Positions 18,078 through 27,568 are shown, numbered from the stretch's first letter. The stretch: 42,877 nucleotides of DNA from an uncultured SAR86 cluster bacterium (GCA_902538705.1 CACBGD010000006.1:1-42877), one strand, 5' to 3'. Notes: generated by a model from the sequence alone, not told the origin. Translations and numbers: made by a program.

Positions 18078-18886
18078 TGCCGGAACTACCTGAAGTAGAA
18101 ACTACTAAGAATGCTGTTCTTCCGTTCAAGGGAAAAATCTTAAAACAAATAATAGTTAATAACCCATCATTGCGCTGGCCTATTGATCAGAAAGCAATAA
18201 AAAAAATTAAGGATGTAAAAATATTATCCATCTCAAGGAGGGCTAAGTATATTTTTTTAGACTTAGATAATTTGACAATAATAATACATCTGGGCATGAC
18301 CGGAACATTCAGAATACAAAACCTTGGAAGTAATGAGACAAAGAAACATGATCATATAATCTTTGAGTTCAAAGATAAGATTCTCATTTTTAATGACCCA
18401 AGGAGATTTGGGTCTCTTCATATAACAGAGGATCCTCAAGATCATTTTTTAATAAAGCATCTTGGTCCAGAGCCGCTTGAAGAAGATTTTAATTCAGAGT
18501 ACCTCTTTAGAAAAATAAAGAAAGCAGGAGTATCAACAAAAAGCTTTTTAATGAATCAAAAAAATGTAGTTGGTATAGGTAATATTTATGCTTGTGAGAT
18601 ATTGTTCAGCTCAGGCATCTCTCCTAAGAGAAAAATAAAATACCTAAATAAAAGTCAATGCAAAGAGATAGTAAGAAATACCAAAAGAATTATTAAAGAG
18701 GCTATAACTAAGGGTGGCACTACCCTGAAGGACTTTTACTCTGCAGATGGCAACAAAGGTTATTTCAAGATTGAGCTAAATGTATATGATCGTGAGAATA
18801 AAGAATGTAGAGTATGTAAAGACAAGATTATTCGGTTTGTTCAGAATCAAAGGTCAACTTTTTATTGCAAGAGCTGCCAGAGCTAA
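18077..18886 (+). CDS. mutM: formamidopyrimidine-DNA glycosylase
   Basis: Base-excision repair glycosylase/lyase for 8-oxoguanine and formamidopyrimidines. The 269-residue length equals that of E. coli MutM. The start MPELPEVET supplies Pro2 and Glu3, the catalytic residues, and Lys57 is in SRRAKYIF. The C-terminal zinc finger has Cys-X2-Cys and a second Cys-X2-Cys (ECRVC ... YCKSC). The ATG overlaps the tolC stop (TAATG). The 3' end overlaps the convergent coaD by 4 bases. In Pseudomonas, mutM and coaD are also close together. Confidence 0.97.
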   Translation: MPELPEVETTKNAVLPFKGKILKQIIVNNPSLRWPIDQKAIKKIKDVKILSISRRAKYIFLDLDNLTIIIHLGMTGTFRIQNLGSNETKKHDHIIFEFKDKILIFNDPRRFGSLHITEDPQDHFLIKHLGPEPLEEDFNSEYLFRKIKKAGVSTKSFLMNQKNVVGIGNIYACEILFSSGISPKRKIKYLNKSQCKEIVRNTKRIIKEAITKGGTTLKDFYSADGNKGYFKIELNVYDRENKECRVCKDKIIRFVQNQRSTFYCKSCQS

Positions 18887-19365
18887 TGGTTAAGTTTGGC
18901 TTTGAGAGCCATTTCAACATTTTCATGAACAAATTTTGAAATATCTCCGCCCAAGCTAGCAATTTCTTTAACTAGACTTGAAGATACATAAATAAGTGTA
19001 TCTTTAGGAGTTAAAAAAATGCTTTCTATATCTGGAGCAAGTGATCTATTCATTGTTGCAAGTTGGAATTCGTGCTCAAAGTCAGACACTGCTCTCAATC
19101 CTCTGATGATTGCACATGCATTATTATCTCGAGCAAGATCAACAGTAAGTTTCTTTTTAAATGCTACAACCTCAATCTTTTCATTATCAGCATAAATTGA
19201 GCTCACTAGGTCTAGTCTTTCCTCAGAAGAAAAAAGTGGGTTCTTCATATCTGTATCAGCAACACTGATAATAACCTTATCAAAAAGAACTGTTGCTCTC
19301 TCAACTATATCCATATGACCAACTGTTATTGGATCGAATGAACCAGGATAGATTGCTACCTTCAT
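18883..19365 (-). CDS. coaD: phosphopantetheine adenylyltransferase
   Basis: Transfers AMP to 4'-phosphopantetheine to form dephospho-CoA. The 160-residue protein has the nucleotidyltransferase start YPGSFDPITVGHMDI, containing the T/HxGH motif. It also has NRSLAPDIESIFLTP and the C-terminal SSSLVKEIASLGGD. Length is as in E. coli (159). It is 38 bases downstream of the saccharopine-like gene on the same strand and may share its transcript. Confidence 0.97.
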   Translation of the reverse strand: MKVAIYPGSFDPITVGHMDIVERATVLFDKVIISVADTDMKNPLFSSEERLDLVSSIYADNEKIEVVAFKKKLTVDLARDNNACAIIRGLRAVSDFEHEFQLATMNRSLAPDIESIFLTPKDTLIYVSSSLVKEIASLGGDISKFVHENVEMALKAKLNH

Positions 19366-19403
19366 AGCAAAATAATACCTAAATTGTTATCTATTTGGAA
19401 ATA

Positions 19404-20588
19404 TCAGAGCACTTCAAAATGAATGTCAGCGTTTTTAAGTCTTTCTATTAATACGTCTCCAAGGCCTGATGCGCTTGTTAGGACGCCCCCATACTCGCTG
19501 CCTCCTGGAAGTGTTTCTGGATCTTCAAGAAGTGAAAGTGCGCATTCAGCAACAAACTTGGATGTAACTTTATACCCAGGATCACCTTTACCAAACATTC
19601 TATAAAGAGATTTTTGACCATCTTCACTTTCAACTAAATATTTACAATCAAACCAACCATTTTCTTGAACTTCTAAAGAGGGTCCCTCACCTGGTTTTCT
19701 TAAGAAAGATCTTATTAATCTTCTTACCGGAGAAATGAGTATCAAACCAAGTAAACCTAGACTAAGTGTTGAAATGAGAGCTTTATAATAGCTTTTATGA
19801 AAAGCATGCTCCTGATATACAAAGTTATTTCCATATGATTCTTGGCGCTCAGTTAAAAGAGCTTCACTTCTTCTAACTACTCTTGTATTTGCACCTGCCA
19901 TAATAAATGGGCCTGACCATGCATTTAAATCTCTCCTTTTAGAAATATTAAATATGTCTGAGCTTAGTTTTTTTTGCTCACTTGTGTATGATCCCTCAGG
20001 ATTAAGCAAAAAAGGATCTCGGATTTCTTTTCCAAGATCTAAATCTCCCATGGAAAACATTGTCTCTATAGTTCCTCCGGAGGCCTCTCCTTTCCATGAA
20101 TGAAACGAATCAACTCTTTTTACAGGCTTATTTAGTGATCTTACAGCAAAGAAAGTACCAATATCTGAGGGAATTGAATCAAATCCACAAGATGGAATAA
20201 TCCTTATACCTCTTCTTGAAGCCTCTTCATGATGTTTTTCAATTAGTTCTTTGACCCAAAAATTCTCACCAGTAATATCAACATAATTCGTGTCATTCTC
20301 TATGCATGCTGCAACAAGCTTTGATCCATATCTATGGAATGGACCGGCAGTCGATAAAACAACTTTTGACCTTGAACAAATATCTCTCAATCCTTTTTCA
20401 TCATCGGAATCGGCAACTAATATCTCAATATTAGGAGAGATGTTACTAGCAATATTTTTTAGTTTGCCCAGATTTCGCCCTGCGATTGCCCATTTGATAT
20501 CAAGATCGAGCGATTGAAAGTACTTAACACAAAGCTGACCGGTAAAGCCACTTGCTCCATATATAACGATATCAATATCTTTATTCAT
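19404..20588 (-). CDS. saccharopine dehydrogenase-like reductase with one membrane segment
   Basis: A 394-residue NAD(P)-binding protein of the saccharopine dehydrogenase superfamily. It resembles the group with mycobacterial trans-acting enoyl reductases and animal SCCPDH more than lysine-pathway enzymes. The Rossmann motif is IYGASGFTGQLC (9-20). TAGPFHRYGS (80-89), DITGE (104-108) and PSCGFDSIPSD (132-142) are typical of this group. A hydrophobic stretch at about 269-287, flanked by basic residues, suggests a membrane anchor between the two halves. The substrate is unknown; lipid or polyketide-like substrates are an inference from relatives. It lies upstream of coaD on the same strand. Confidence 0.82.
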   Translation of the reverse strand: MNKDIDIVIYGASGFTGQLCVKYFQSLDLDIKWAIAGRNLGKLKNIASNISPNIEILVADSDDEKGLRDICSRSKVVLSTAGPFHRYGSKLVAACIENDTNYVDITGENFWVKELIEKHHEEASRRGIRIIPSCGFDSIPSDIGTFFAVRSLNKPVKRVDSFHSWKGEASGGTIETMFSMGDLDLGKEIRDPFLLNPEGSYTSEQKKLSSDIFNISKRRDLNAWSGPFIMAGANTRVVRRSEALLTERQESYGNNFVYQEHAFHKSYYKALISTLSLGLLGLILISPVRRLIRSFLRKPGEGPSLEVQENGWFDCKYLVESEDGQKSLYRMFGKGDPGYKVTSKFVAECALSLLEDPETLPGGSEYGGVLTSASGLGDVLIERLKNADIHFEVL

Positions 20589-20660
20589 TTATTAATTCTA
20601 TCAATTGTAATGCTTGACAGATATGTTAGATTAATAAAAAAATAATTAAAGGAAGTAAAT

Positions 20661-21866
20661 ATGGGGATTTCTATAGAGAATAGATTGCCTGTGACTGTTT
20701 TGTCAGGCTTTCTTGGTGCTGGTAAAACAACGGTTTTAAGCCATATCCTTAATAATCGTCAAGGAAAGAAGGTTGCGGTTATTGTTAATGATATGAGCGA
20801 AATTAATATTGATGCTGGTATTGTAAAAAATGAAGTTTCACTTAGTCACAGTGAAGAAAAGTTAGTTGAAATGAGTAATGGCTGTATATGTTGCACCTTA
20901 AGAGAAGACTTGTTGCTAGAGGTTAATAAGCTTGCTAAAGACAAAAAGTTTGATTACTTGGTAATTGAATCAACTGGTATTTCTGAGCCTCTTCCAGTTG
21001 CTGAAACCTTTACTTTTGCCGATGAAGAGGGAGTATCTTTGTCTGATGTTGCTAAGTTAGATACCATGGTTACAGTAGTAGATGCAGTTAATTTTTTAAA
21101 AGATTATGAGGAAGCAAAATATTTAAAAGATTCTGGGGAATCACTAGGTGAGGATGATGATAGAAGTGTTGCTGATTTACTAGTTGATCAAATTGAATTT
21201 GCTGATGTGCTTCTTGTAAGTAAGACTGACTTAGTTGAGCCTCAAGATATTGAAAAACTTGAAGCGATTCTAAAAAGCTTAAACACTCATGCCCAAATCC
21301 TTCCAATATCTCAAGGTGAGGTAAATGTTGACGAAGTTTTAGATACAGGTCTTTTTGATTTTGAGCGCGCACAACAAGCGCCTGGTTGGTTGAAGGAAAT
21401 GAGAGGTGAGCATGTACCTGAAACTGAAGAGTATGGTATTGGCAGTTTCAGTTTTATTGCCAGGCTGCCTTTTCATCCTGAAAGATTCCATCGCTTTCTT
21501 CACAGCACAAAACGATATGGAAAATTAATACGATCAAAAGGAATCTTTTGGCTCGCATCACGGCATAAATATGCTGGACAGTGGAGCCAAGCAGGTGGAA
21601 TTGCTCGATATGGCTTTGCTGGTATGTTCTGGAGCTCAGTTCCAACCATTAGTTGGCCTACAGATGAAGAGTCTATCAATAACATAAGAGATCAATGGGA
21701 GGAGCCCTTTGGTGACAAACGTCAAGAGTTAGTTTTTATTGGACAGGGTTTAGATAAAGAAGCAATGTTAGATGATCTTAATAAATGCCTGCTATCTGAA
21801 GATGAACTTTTAAAAGGAGAATCTTATTGGGAAACATTGGATGATCCTTTCCCTGAGTGGAAATAA
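20661..21866 (+). CDS. CobW/ZigA-type G3E metallochaperone GTPase
   Basis: GTPase of the COG0523 family, which delivers or handles metals such as zinc. The 401-residue protein has the P-loop GFLGAGKTT (16-24), the metal-binding CxCC at 75-78 in [20 protein letters not shown] after it, and VSKTD as the G4 motif. The C-terminal CobW-C domain includes [11 protein letters not shown]. This length and the RFHRFL segment resemble ZigA and YeiR-like chaperones more than cobalamin CobW. An AAGGAAG SD precedes the ATG. A TTGACA lies 41 bases before the ATG but lacks a well-spaced -10. I see no clear Zur box. The DUF411 gene follows 31 bases downstream. Confidence 0.87.
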   Translation: MGISIENRLPVTVLSGFLGAGKTTVLSHILNNRQGKKVAVIVNDMSEINIDAGIVKNEVSLSHSEEKLVEMSNGCICCTLREDLLLEVNKLAKDKKFDYLVIESTGISEPLPVAETFTFADEEGVSLSDVAKLDTMVTVVDAVNFLKDYEEAKYLKDSGESLGEDDDRSVADLLVDQIEFADVLLVSKTDLVEPQDIEKLEAILKSLNTHAQILPISQGEVNVDEVLDTGLFDFERAQQAPGWLKEMRGEHVPETEEYGIGSFSFIARLPFHPERFHRFLHSTKRYGKLIRSKGIFWLASRHKYAGQWSQAGGIARYGFAGMFWSSVPTISWPTDEESINNIRDQWEEPFGDKRQELVFIGQGLDKEAMLDDLNKCLLSEDELLKGESYWETLDDPFPEWK

Positions 21867-21897
21867 ATTTAATAACTGGTTTTTAGATGATGAATAA

Positions 21898-22368
21898 ATG
21901 AATATCAAATATTTTAAACAAATATTAATAATGCTATTAATTTCATTTGCTTCTTTTGATATACAAAATGAAAATATTGAAACTGGGTCTTCGCTTTTAG
22001 TCCATAAAACTCCAACTTGTGGGTGTTGCAAAATGTGGATCAAGCACCTTGAAGAACAAGGATTTTCTACTTCAGTAAAAGATCATAAGAATCTTCAAGA
22101 AATAAAAGAGAGATACGAAATCAAACCCGAGTATAGATCATGTCATACCGGTGTCTCAAAAGAGGGTTATATCTTCGAAGGGCATATTCCAAGTCAATAT
22201 ATTACTCAATTTCTCTCCGAGGATAACCCTAATGCAATTGGGCTTTCTGTACCTGGAATGCCATTAGGATCTCCGGGAATGGAAGTTGAAGGAATGTTTA
22301 CTCCGTATAATGTTCTTATCCTTTATAAGGATGGGTCAAGCAAAATTTATGCAGAAATAAAAGAGTAA
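21898..22368 (+). CDS. DUF411 secreted metal-binding-type protein
   Basis: A 156-residue protein of the DUF411 family, often found with copper-handling genes. A signal peptide is evident (about 1-19). The N-terminal motif TPTCGCCKMW carries Cys41, Cys43 and Cys44. The family signatures CHTGV and VPGMPLGSPGMEVEG follow. It should act in the periplasm. It lies 31 bases after the CobW-type GTPase on the same strand, which hints at a shared metal-related role. Metal identity cannot be read from the sequence. Confidence 0.85.
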   Translation: MNIKYFKQILIMLLISFASFDIQNENIETGSSLLVHKTPTCGCCKMWIKHLEEQGFSTSVKDHKNLQEIKERYEIKPEYRSCHTGVSKEGYIFEGHIPSQYITQFLSEDNPNAIGLSVPGMPLGSPGMEVEGMFTPYNVLILYKDGSSKIYAEIKE

Positions 22369-22378
22369 GTTTACAAAA

Positions 22379-22455
22379 TGGTGGGCCCGGGAGGACTCGA
22401 ACCTCCGACCAATGGATTATGAGTCCACTGCTCTAACCAACTGAGCTACAGGCCC
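22379..22455 (-). tRNA. ileX: tRNA with CAU anticodon, probably tRNA-Ile2
   Basis: A 77-base cloverleaf with encoded CCA. The acceptor stem is GGGCCTG/CGGGCCC with one G-U pair, and the T stem is GGAGG/CCTCC. The anticodon CAU is at 22419-22421. CAU tRNAs may be initiator Met, elongator Met or Ile2 (lysidine-modified). The C1-A72 mismatch of initiators is absent. C4-G69 and C5-G68 agree with reported TilS determinants, and E. coli ileX likewise lies beside rpoD, so Ile2 is favoured. Elongator Met is the alternative. Confidence 0.9.
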
Positions 22456-22473
22456 TAAATAATTAGGCTGATA

Positions 22474-22479
22474 ATTATA
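22474..22479 (-). promoter_or_regulatory. -10 element for the CAU tRNA
   Basis: On the minus strand this reads TATAAT, a perfect -10, ending 18 bases before the tRNA 5' end. This gives a leader of roughly 12 bases. No good -35 is seen at 16-18 bases spacing. Readthrough from the small secreted-protein gene upstream could also supply the tRNA. Confidence 0.4.
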
Positions 22480-22509
22480 AAGGTAAAATTAATGGAATAC
22501 CTTAATTAA

Positions 22510-22875
22510 TTATTTTTTGCAGTATGCCTCATAGTTTTTCGCATAATTTGCAGCTAACTCTGCTAAAGCCATTGCATCTAAGTAATGCTTATCGGCTTTT
22601 TCTTGATGACCCATCTCTTCATGCTTTTCACCCTCCTTGATGGATTCACCTGCAAAATAGAGAAAAATACCCGATGCATCGCTAACTTTTTTACAATCCT
22701 CGGGTTTCCACCTTCCCCATTTTTCCATCTCTTTCTTCATTTGAGCTTCTTTCTTTTTCATCATTTCCATTCTTTTCATCTCTTGAGGAGATTTGCCCTC
22801 TTTTTTGCCATGGCCATCCGCAAGAATTATCAATGGAACTGATAAAAAAACTAATAGTGATATTTTCTTTAACAT
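22510..22875 (-). CDS. small secreted Met/Lys-rich protein of unknown function
   Basis: I do not recognise a family. The 121-residue product has a signal peptide (about 1-19, cleaved near ILADGHG). A strongly charged segment (about 23-58) alternates Lys, Glu and Met and should form an amphipathic or coiled-coil helix. A more ordinary helical domain (about 59-121) follows, with Cys61 and Cys119 able to pair and a TPR-like Ala/Leu/Tyr pattern. A good SD (GGAGAGG) precedes the ATG. It lies 67 bases downstream of rpoD on the same strand and 54 bases before the tRNA. Met and His content near the N-terminus could bind metal, and the DUF411 gene lies just across the tRNA, but this is speculation. 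Confidence 0.75.
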   Translation of the reverse strand: MLKKISLLVFLSVPLIILADGHGKKEGKSPQEMKRMEMMKKKEAQMKKEMEKWGRWKPEDCKKVSDASGIFLYFAGESIKEGEKHEEMGHQEKADKHYLDAMALAELAANYAKNYEAYCKK

Positions 22876-22942
22876 ATACCTCTCCGAAAAATATTAGATA
22901 TAGTTTAGACTAAAAATAAGAAAGGTAGTTCAAAAAACTTTT

Positions 22943-24754
22943 TTAATCGTCTAAAAAGCTTCTTAAATGACTAGATCTTGCTGGATGTCTGAGCTTTCTT
23001 AATGCTTTTGCTTCAATCTGTCTTATTCTTTCTCTAGTAACATCAAACTGCTTACCAACTTCCTCGAGAGTGTGATCTGTATTCATTCCTATACCAAACC
23101 TCATTCTAAGAACTTTTGCTTCCCTTGCAGTTAAAGATGATAAAACATCATCAGTAGCAAAATGAAGGCTTTCATCGGTTGCGTTCTCAAGAGGAGATTC
23201 GATAACAGTATCCTCTATAAAATCTCCAAGATTTGAATCCTCATCATCCCCAATTGGTGTTTCCATTGAAATAGGTTCTTTTGCAATCTTAAGTACTTTT
23301 CTTACTTTGTCCTCTGGCATATCAAGTTCAATACTTAGCTCTTCGGGCGTTGGCTCTCTGCCCATATCTTGCATCATTTGTCTTGAAACTCTATTTAGTT
23401 TATTGATAGTTTCTATCATGTGAACTGGAATTCTTATGGTTCTTGCTTGGTCAGCAATAGATCTCGTTATTGCCTGTCTTATCCACCATGTCGCATAAGT
23501 ACTAAACTTATAGCCTCTTCTATACTCAAATTTATCGACAGCTTTCATTAATCCAATATTTCCTTCCTGAATTAAATCTAAGAATTGTAGCCCTCTATTG
23601 GTATATTTCTTAGCTATTGATATTACAAGCCTTAAGTTAGCTTCAACCATATCTTTTTTTGCACGTCTCATCTTGGTTTCACCCATAGACATACTTCTAT
23701 TAATTTCTTTTACTTCTTTTGAAGATAACCCAACCTTCTCTTCAAGTGCTTTTATCTCTTTTTGAGAAATCATTACATCTTGGTTTACTTTTTCTAGCAG
23801 GTCCTTTTTATATTTCTTGTTTTTAATGAATGATGACATGATCGTCATTTTTGTAAAATTCTCTTTAAAAGCTACCAGAAAATCTTTTCTAGGTACTCTT
23901 GCAGTCTTAACACATAAAGTTTGAATAGCTCTTTCATGTCTTCTTATTGTTTCAAGATCATGTCTTGCAATAATACAAATTTCTTCAAACATTCTTGGAC
24001 TAAATTTTAAGAATTTAAAAATATTTCCAAGTTTTTCAAATTCTTCTTGTGTCTTTTTATGGCTACGGCCATTCTTATCCAAAACTTTCATTGTTTTGTT
24101 GTACTGCCTTTTTAGAGATGTCATTCTTCTTTGGACTTCTTTAAAATCCAACTCGCCATCATTCTCATCACTATCTTTTTTATCTGCAAGTTGTTTGGCC
24201 TTTTCGCTTCCTGGTCCAGCTGATGGAACTTCTTCCATTTCTTCTAAGAATCCAGTTAAAAGATCATTGAGTTTTTTTTCTTCATCCTTGACGAGCTGAA
24301 AGTAGGACAAGACATATTCAACAGTTCTTGGATATTGAGCGCTAGCAAGAAGAAGATCTCTCATTCCCTCTTCAATTCTTTTTGCAATCTCAATCTCACC
24401 CTCGCGAGTAAGAAGATCAACTGTACCCATCTCTCTCATGTACATTCTTACAGGATCTGTTGTTCTACCCGTTTCATTTTCTACGGCTGCTAACGCCTCA
24501 GCAGCTTGCTCAAGAGCTATGTCATCAGTATTTTCTGACTCTCTAAGCATGAGAGTGTCTAAGTCAGGTGCTTTTTCATGAACTTGAAGACCAAGATCAT
24601 TAATCATTCCGATGATTTCTTCTACTTGGTCAGGATCCGAAATATCTTCAGGAAGGTGATCATTTACGTCATCATAAGTAAGGAATCCTTGCTCTCTTCC
24701 TTTCTCAATAAGCTCTGCTATCTTTGAGCCTTCTTGTTTTGAAAATTTATCCAC
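22943..24754 (-). CDS. rpoD: RNA polymerase primary sigma factor
   Basis: Housekeeping sigma-70, 603 residues (E. coli 613). Region 1.1 occupies the N-terminus (about 1-80) and region 1.2 has [18 protein letters not shown] non-conserved insert with a Glu/Lys-rich section (about 180-215) follows. Region 2 has [20 protein letters not shown] and the -10-binding part [15 protein letters not shown]. Region 4 ends with [20 protein letters not shown], the -35-binding helix-turn-helix. The start is GTG at 24754, preceded by GAGGA. It lies 56 bases after dnaG, as in the classical sigma operon. Confidence 0.97.
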   Translation of the reverse strand: MDKFSKQEGSKIAELIEKGREQGFLTYDDVNDHLPEDISDPDQVEEIIGMINDLGLQVHEKAPDLDTLMLRESENTDDIALEQAAEALAAVENETGRTTDPVRMYMREMGTVDLLTREGEIEIAKRIEEGMRDLLLASAQYPRTVEYVLSYFQLVKDEEKKLNDLLTGFLEEMEEVPSAGPGSEKAKQLADKKDSDENDGELDFKEVQRRMTSLKRQYNKTMKVLDKNGRSHKKTQEEFEKLGNIFKFLKFSPRMFEEICIIARHDLETIRRHERAIQTLCVKTARVPRKDFLVAFKENFTKMTIMSSFIKNKKYKKDLLEKVNQDVMISQKEIKALEEKVGLSSKEVKEINRSMSMGETKMRRAKKDMVEANLRLVISIAKKYTNRGLQFLDLIQEGNIGLMKAVDKFEYRRGYKFSTYATWWIRQAITRSIADQARTIRIPVHMIETINKLNRVSRQMMQDMGREPTPEELSIELDMPEDKVRKVLKIAKEPISMETPIGDDEDSNLGDFIEDTVIESPLENATDESLHFATDDVLSSLTAREAKVLRMRFGIGMNTDHTLEEVGKQFDVTRERIRQIEAKALRKLRHPARSSHLRSFLDD

Positions 24755-24810
24755 GTATCCTCATCTAATTCTGAAAAACCTATATTTATCTAGTGACTAA
24801 TTACTTATTT

Positions 24811-26571
24811 TCAATCTTTTTTCAAAGACAGATTCTTTAAAAGTATTTTGTCCTCATCATCAATTTCTGGTTTCTTAAGAATTAGTTGCTGAAGCTCTCT
24901 TCTCTCAATTTCAGAAATTGACCCGGTATTATACTTGGTTTTTAGAGATTCCTCTCTATCTTCTTCATCCTTCAATAGAGAATTCATGCAATCGAAAAAC
25001 ATTTTGCGTGCATCTTCTTGCTCAATCTTAATTTCAGAGACCATTGCCTGACTAAAGAGTTCTTTTAGTGTTTTTGATTTGATGCGCTCGATTAGCTTTG
25101 AGACGAGAGTATCTGATTCAGCGTCTACAACCTCTCTTAACTCTTTCAAAAAGTTGATTGATGAGTCTTCCTTAATCTCATCAAAAATTGGATCTTGAAC
25201 AAGAGATCTGTCAGTGAGAACAGAATGAATAATTAAATAAATTGAAGCAATCTGTTTTGTATTTCCCTTTTGGTCTACCTTTATTTCTTCTGATGATGAT
25301 CTAGGTTTTGGCTGATTAGGTTTTGATATAAGTTTTTCAATTGGTATCTCACATATTTTGCTTGTTTCAGAAATGAATGCTTCTCTTAGAGGAATATTAT
25401 TAATGGTTCTTATTAATTCAGATGCATAGCTAGCTATTTTTGATCTTCCCTCAAGAGAGTTAATGTCATCTACCTTTTTAACCTTTGAAAAGAAAAATTC
25501 TGAAAGTGTTTGACCATTATTTATAAGCTCAATAAAACCTTTTTCTCCATGCTTATTAACATAACTATCTGGGTCATCGCCTGCTTCAAAGAAAACAAAT
25601 TTGATTCTTGTATCTTCACGGATAATTGGAAGTACATTCTGTAGTGCTTTCCATGCAGCTTTTTCTCCAGCACGATCTCCATCAAAGGCAAAGAAAATAT
25701 TATTTGAATAACGCATTAACTTTGAAAGATGGTTTGATGTAACTGCAGTTCCCAAAGTTGCAACTGCATTCTTTATTCCTTTTTCATGAAGTGCAATAAC
25801 GTCCATATATCCCTCAACAACTATTATTGAATCAATTTTCTTTGTTTCTTTTCGAGCTTCATAAAGTCCATAAAGCTCATTTGATTTTTTGAAGAGCCTA
25901 GTCTCTGGAGAGTTTAAATATTTTGGTTCATCATCCGGATCTATGACCCTTCCACCAAATGCAATGTTTTGTCCTTTTATGTTTCTGATAGGAAAGATAA
26001 CTCTTTTTCTAAACCTGTCATAATTCTTTTTATTTTTCTCAAGGAAAAGTCCTGATGAAGTCATGACCTTTTGTTCAAATCTTTTTTCAAATAATGAGTA
26101 AAGGCTATCCCAAGAATCATCAGAAAAACCAAGTTGGAACTTCTTGGCTGTTATGCCAGATATATTTCGAGATTTTAAATAATTAATTGCTTTTTTGCTT
26201 TCTTTTAACTTTGCTTCAAATACCTTTACTGCTTCATCCAATATTGAGAAGTCGTTCTCATCTTGAATCTCGGTTTTTTCATATGGAATCTCTAAGCCCA
26301 AAGAAGATGCTAATGTTTCTACTGCATCAGTGAAATCAAGATTCTCATATTCTCTTAGGAAGTTAATTGAATTTCCTGAAGCCTGACAAACAAAACAGTA
26401 GTAAAACTGCTTATCCTGATTTACAGCCATTGATGGATCATGATCATCATGAAATGGACAAATACCCCAATAGTTAGACCCTTTTTTGTTCAATGGAAGC
26501 CTTCTACCAATCACATCTACGATATCTGTTTGGTCTAAGACTTGATCTATGAAGCTTTTAGGAATGCTCAT
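24811..26571 (-). CDS. dnaG: DNA primase
   Basis: Synthesises RNA primers at the replication fork. The 586-residue protein has an N-terminal CHC2 zinc finger (CPFHDDHDPSMAV ... YYCFVC, about residues 38-64). The RNA polymerase core has FGGRVIDPDDEPKYLNSPET. The TOPRIM domain has VVEGYMDVIALHEKG and FAFDGDRAGEKAA. The C-terminal helicase-interaction domain (about 430-586) is divergent. It overlaps ruvX by 14 bases upstream and precedes rpoD. rpsU, the usual first gene of this operon in E. coli, is not here. Confidence 0.97.
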   Translation of the reverse strand: MSIPKSFIDQVLDQTDIVDVIGRRLPLNKKGSNYWGICPFHDDHDPSMAVNQDKQFYYCFVCQASGNSINFLREYENLDFTDAVETLASSLGLEIPYEKTEIQDENDFSILDEAVKVFEAKLKESKKAINYLKSRNISGITAKKFQLGFSDDSWDSLYSLFEKRFEQKVMTSSGLFLEKNKKNYDRFRKRVIFPIRNIKGQNIAFGGRVIDPDDEPKYLNSPETRLFKKSNELYGLYEARKETKKIDSIIVVEGYMDVIALHEKGIKNAVATLGTAVTSNHLSKLMRYSNNIFFAFDGDRAGEKAAWKALQNVLPIIREDTRIKFVFFEAGDDPDSYVNKHGEKGFIELINNGQTLSEFFFSKVKKVDDINSLEGRSKIASYASELIRTINNIPLREAFISETSKICEIPIEKLISKPNQPKPRSSSEEIKVDQKGNTKQIASIYLIIHSVLTDRSLVQDPIFDEIKEDSSINFLKELREVVDAESDTLVSKLIERIKSKTLKELFSQAMVSEIKIEQEDARKMFFDCMNSLLKDEEDREESLKTKYNTGSISEIERRELQQLILKKPEIDDEDKILLKNLSLKKD

Positions 26572-26947
26572 TATTTAACCAACTATCTAAAATTATCTTT
26601 GCGGCAACATCATCAATCATTTCAGAATCTTCATCTAATTGACGGGCTTCAAAGGATGTTAATCTTTCATCAAAGAATTCAATCTCAATATCTATTTTTG
26701 ATCTAAGTTTTTTTGCAAATTTTTCCACTTTTTTCATAAAATCGCTTCTAGTTCCATCCATATTTAGTGGTTTACCGATAATGATTCTATTAGGCTCCCA
26801 CTCCATAATCTTTTCTTTTAACTCATCCCAATTAAATCCAGTCTTTGCTTTTTTTACTATAGAAATTGGTGATGAAGTCATTGTTTCAGTGTTGCCTACC
26901 GCAAGACCAATTTTCTTTTCTCCATAATCAATGGCAATAACTACCAT
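26558..26947 (-). CDS. ruvX: RuvX/YqgF RNase H-fold nuclease
   Basis: Small RNase H-like protein reported to act in 16S rRNA 5' processing and proposed earlier as a Holliday junction resolvase. The 129-residue protein has the catalytic pattern AIDYGEKKIGLAVG at the N-terminus, VIGKPLNMDG in the middle and FDERLTSFEA plus a C-terminal DDVAAKIILDSWL. It is three bases after the tonB-like gene and overlaps dnaG. In Pseudomonas ruvX also follows gshB and tonB, with algH (yqgE) between; algH is missing here. Confidence 0.93.
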   Translation of the reverse strand: MVVIAIDYGEKKIGLAVGNTETMTSSPISIVKKAKTGFNWDELKEKIMEWEPNRIIIGKPLNMDGTRSDFMKKVEKFAKKLRSKIDIEIEFFDERLTSFEARQLDEDSEMIDDVAAKIILDSWLNNEHS

Positions 26948-26950
26948 TAC

Positions 26951-27568
26951 TTATGAACCAAATTTCCAAATTCTATCTACTTGCAAAACTTCATACTCAC
27001 TTAACATTTCATCTGAAAAAGGCTCGAATGGTGATGCCAGTCTTACAATTTCTTTAGCTATTTTATCAATTTCCGAGTTTCCTGATGAGTCTATTATTTT
27101 AGCTTCAATTAAATTGCCTAATGAATCTATGCTAACAACTAATCTAAGTTGGGTTAAGTCTAATTGAGAATAATCTTTCTTAAGAACATTATGTCCCACT
27201 CTCTCAATTTTTCTTTGCCAAGCATTTAAGTACTTTGACTCAATAGTATTTTGATCTGAATTGGCATCTAATATTTTTACTTTTAGAGTTTTTTGTTTGA
27301 TCTGATCATCAATTAATTCAGATGATTCTGAACCATTGCCATTTATAAGGTTATTAACTTGCGGTAAAAAATCTGGGTCTTGATCCACATCTGCATTTGC
27401 TAACTTTATGTTCACTACTGGAGAAGGATCAAAAAGCGGTTGCTTATAAATAAAAATAAAGGAAACACCGAATATTAAAAAAACGTGGATTAATGTCGAT
27501 AGAAGAAATGATTTCTTAAGGTTAACCCTGTTCTTAATGTTTTTGTTGTAAAGAATGGGATGGCTCAT
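26951..27568 (-). CDS. TonB-family energy transducer
   Basis: A 205-residue protein with TonB architecture: a short cytoplasmic N-terminus, one membrane helix (about 21-40) and a C-terminal TonB domain (about 112-205) with VVSIDSLGNLIEAKIIDSSG. Ser24 and His28 form the SxxxH pair that couples TonB to ExbB/ExbD. The periplasmic linker is acidic and Asn-rich rather than Pro-rich. The ATG at 27568 forms an ATGA overlap with the gshB stop, and is preferred over a TTG two codons upstream. The gshB-tonB-ruvX order corresponds to Pseudomonas tonB3, implicated in twitching motility. No exbB or exbD is nearby. Confidence 0.82.
   Translation of the reverse strand: MSHPILYNKNIKNRVNLKKSFLLSTLIHVFLIFGVSFIFIYKQPLFDPSPVVNIKLANADVDQDPDFLPQVNNLINGNGSESSELIDDQIKQKTLKVKILDANSDQNTIESKYLNAWQRKIERVGHNVLKKDYSQLDLTQLRLVVSIDSLGNLIEAKIIDSSGNSEIDKIAKEIVRLASPFEPFSDEMLSEYEVLQVDRIWKFGS

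Noticed and set aside
20605-20640. Possible Zur box upstream of the CobW-type GTPase
   Set aside because: Only one half (ATGTTA) resembles a Zur site; the other arm does not match, so the symmetry is lacking.
22365-22374. GTAAGTTTAC similar to the operator-like box
   Set aside because: It covers the DUF411 stop codon, is one base shorter than the other boxes, and is not in front of a gene.
22925-22945. A-run followed by T-run at the end of rpoD
   Set aside because: It is a palindrome of A and T around one C-G step, too weak for an intrinsic terminator, and it overlaps the rpoD stop.
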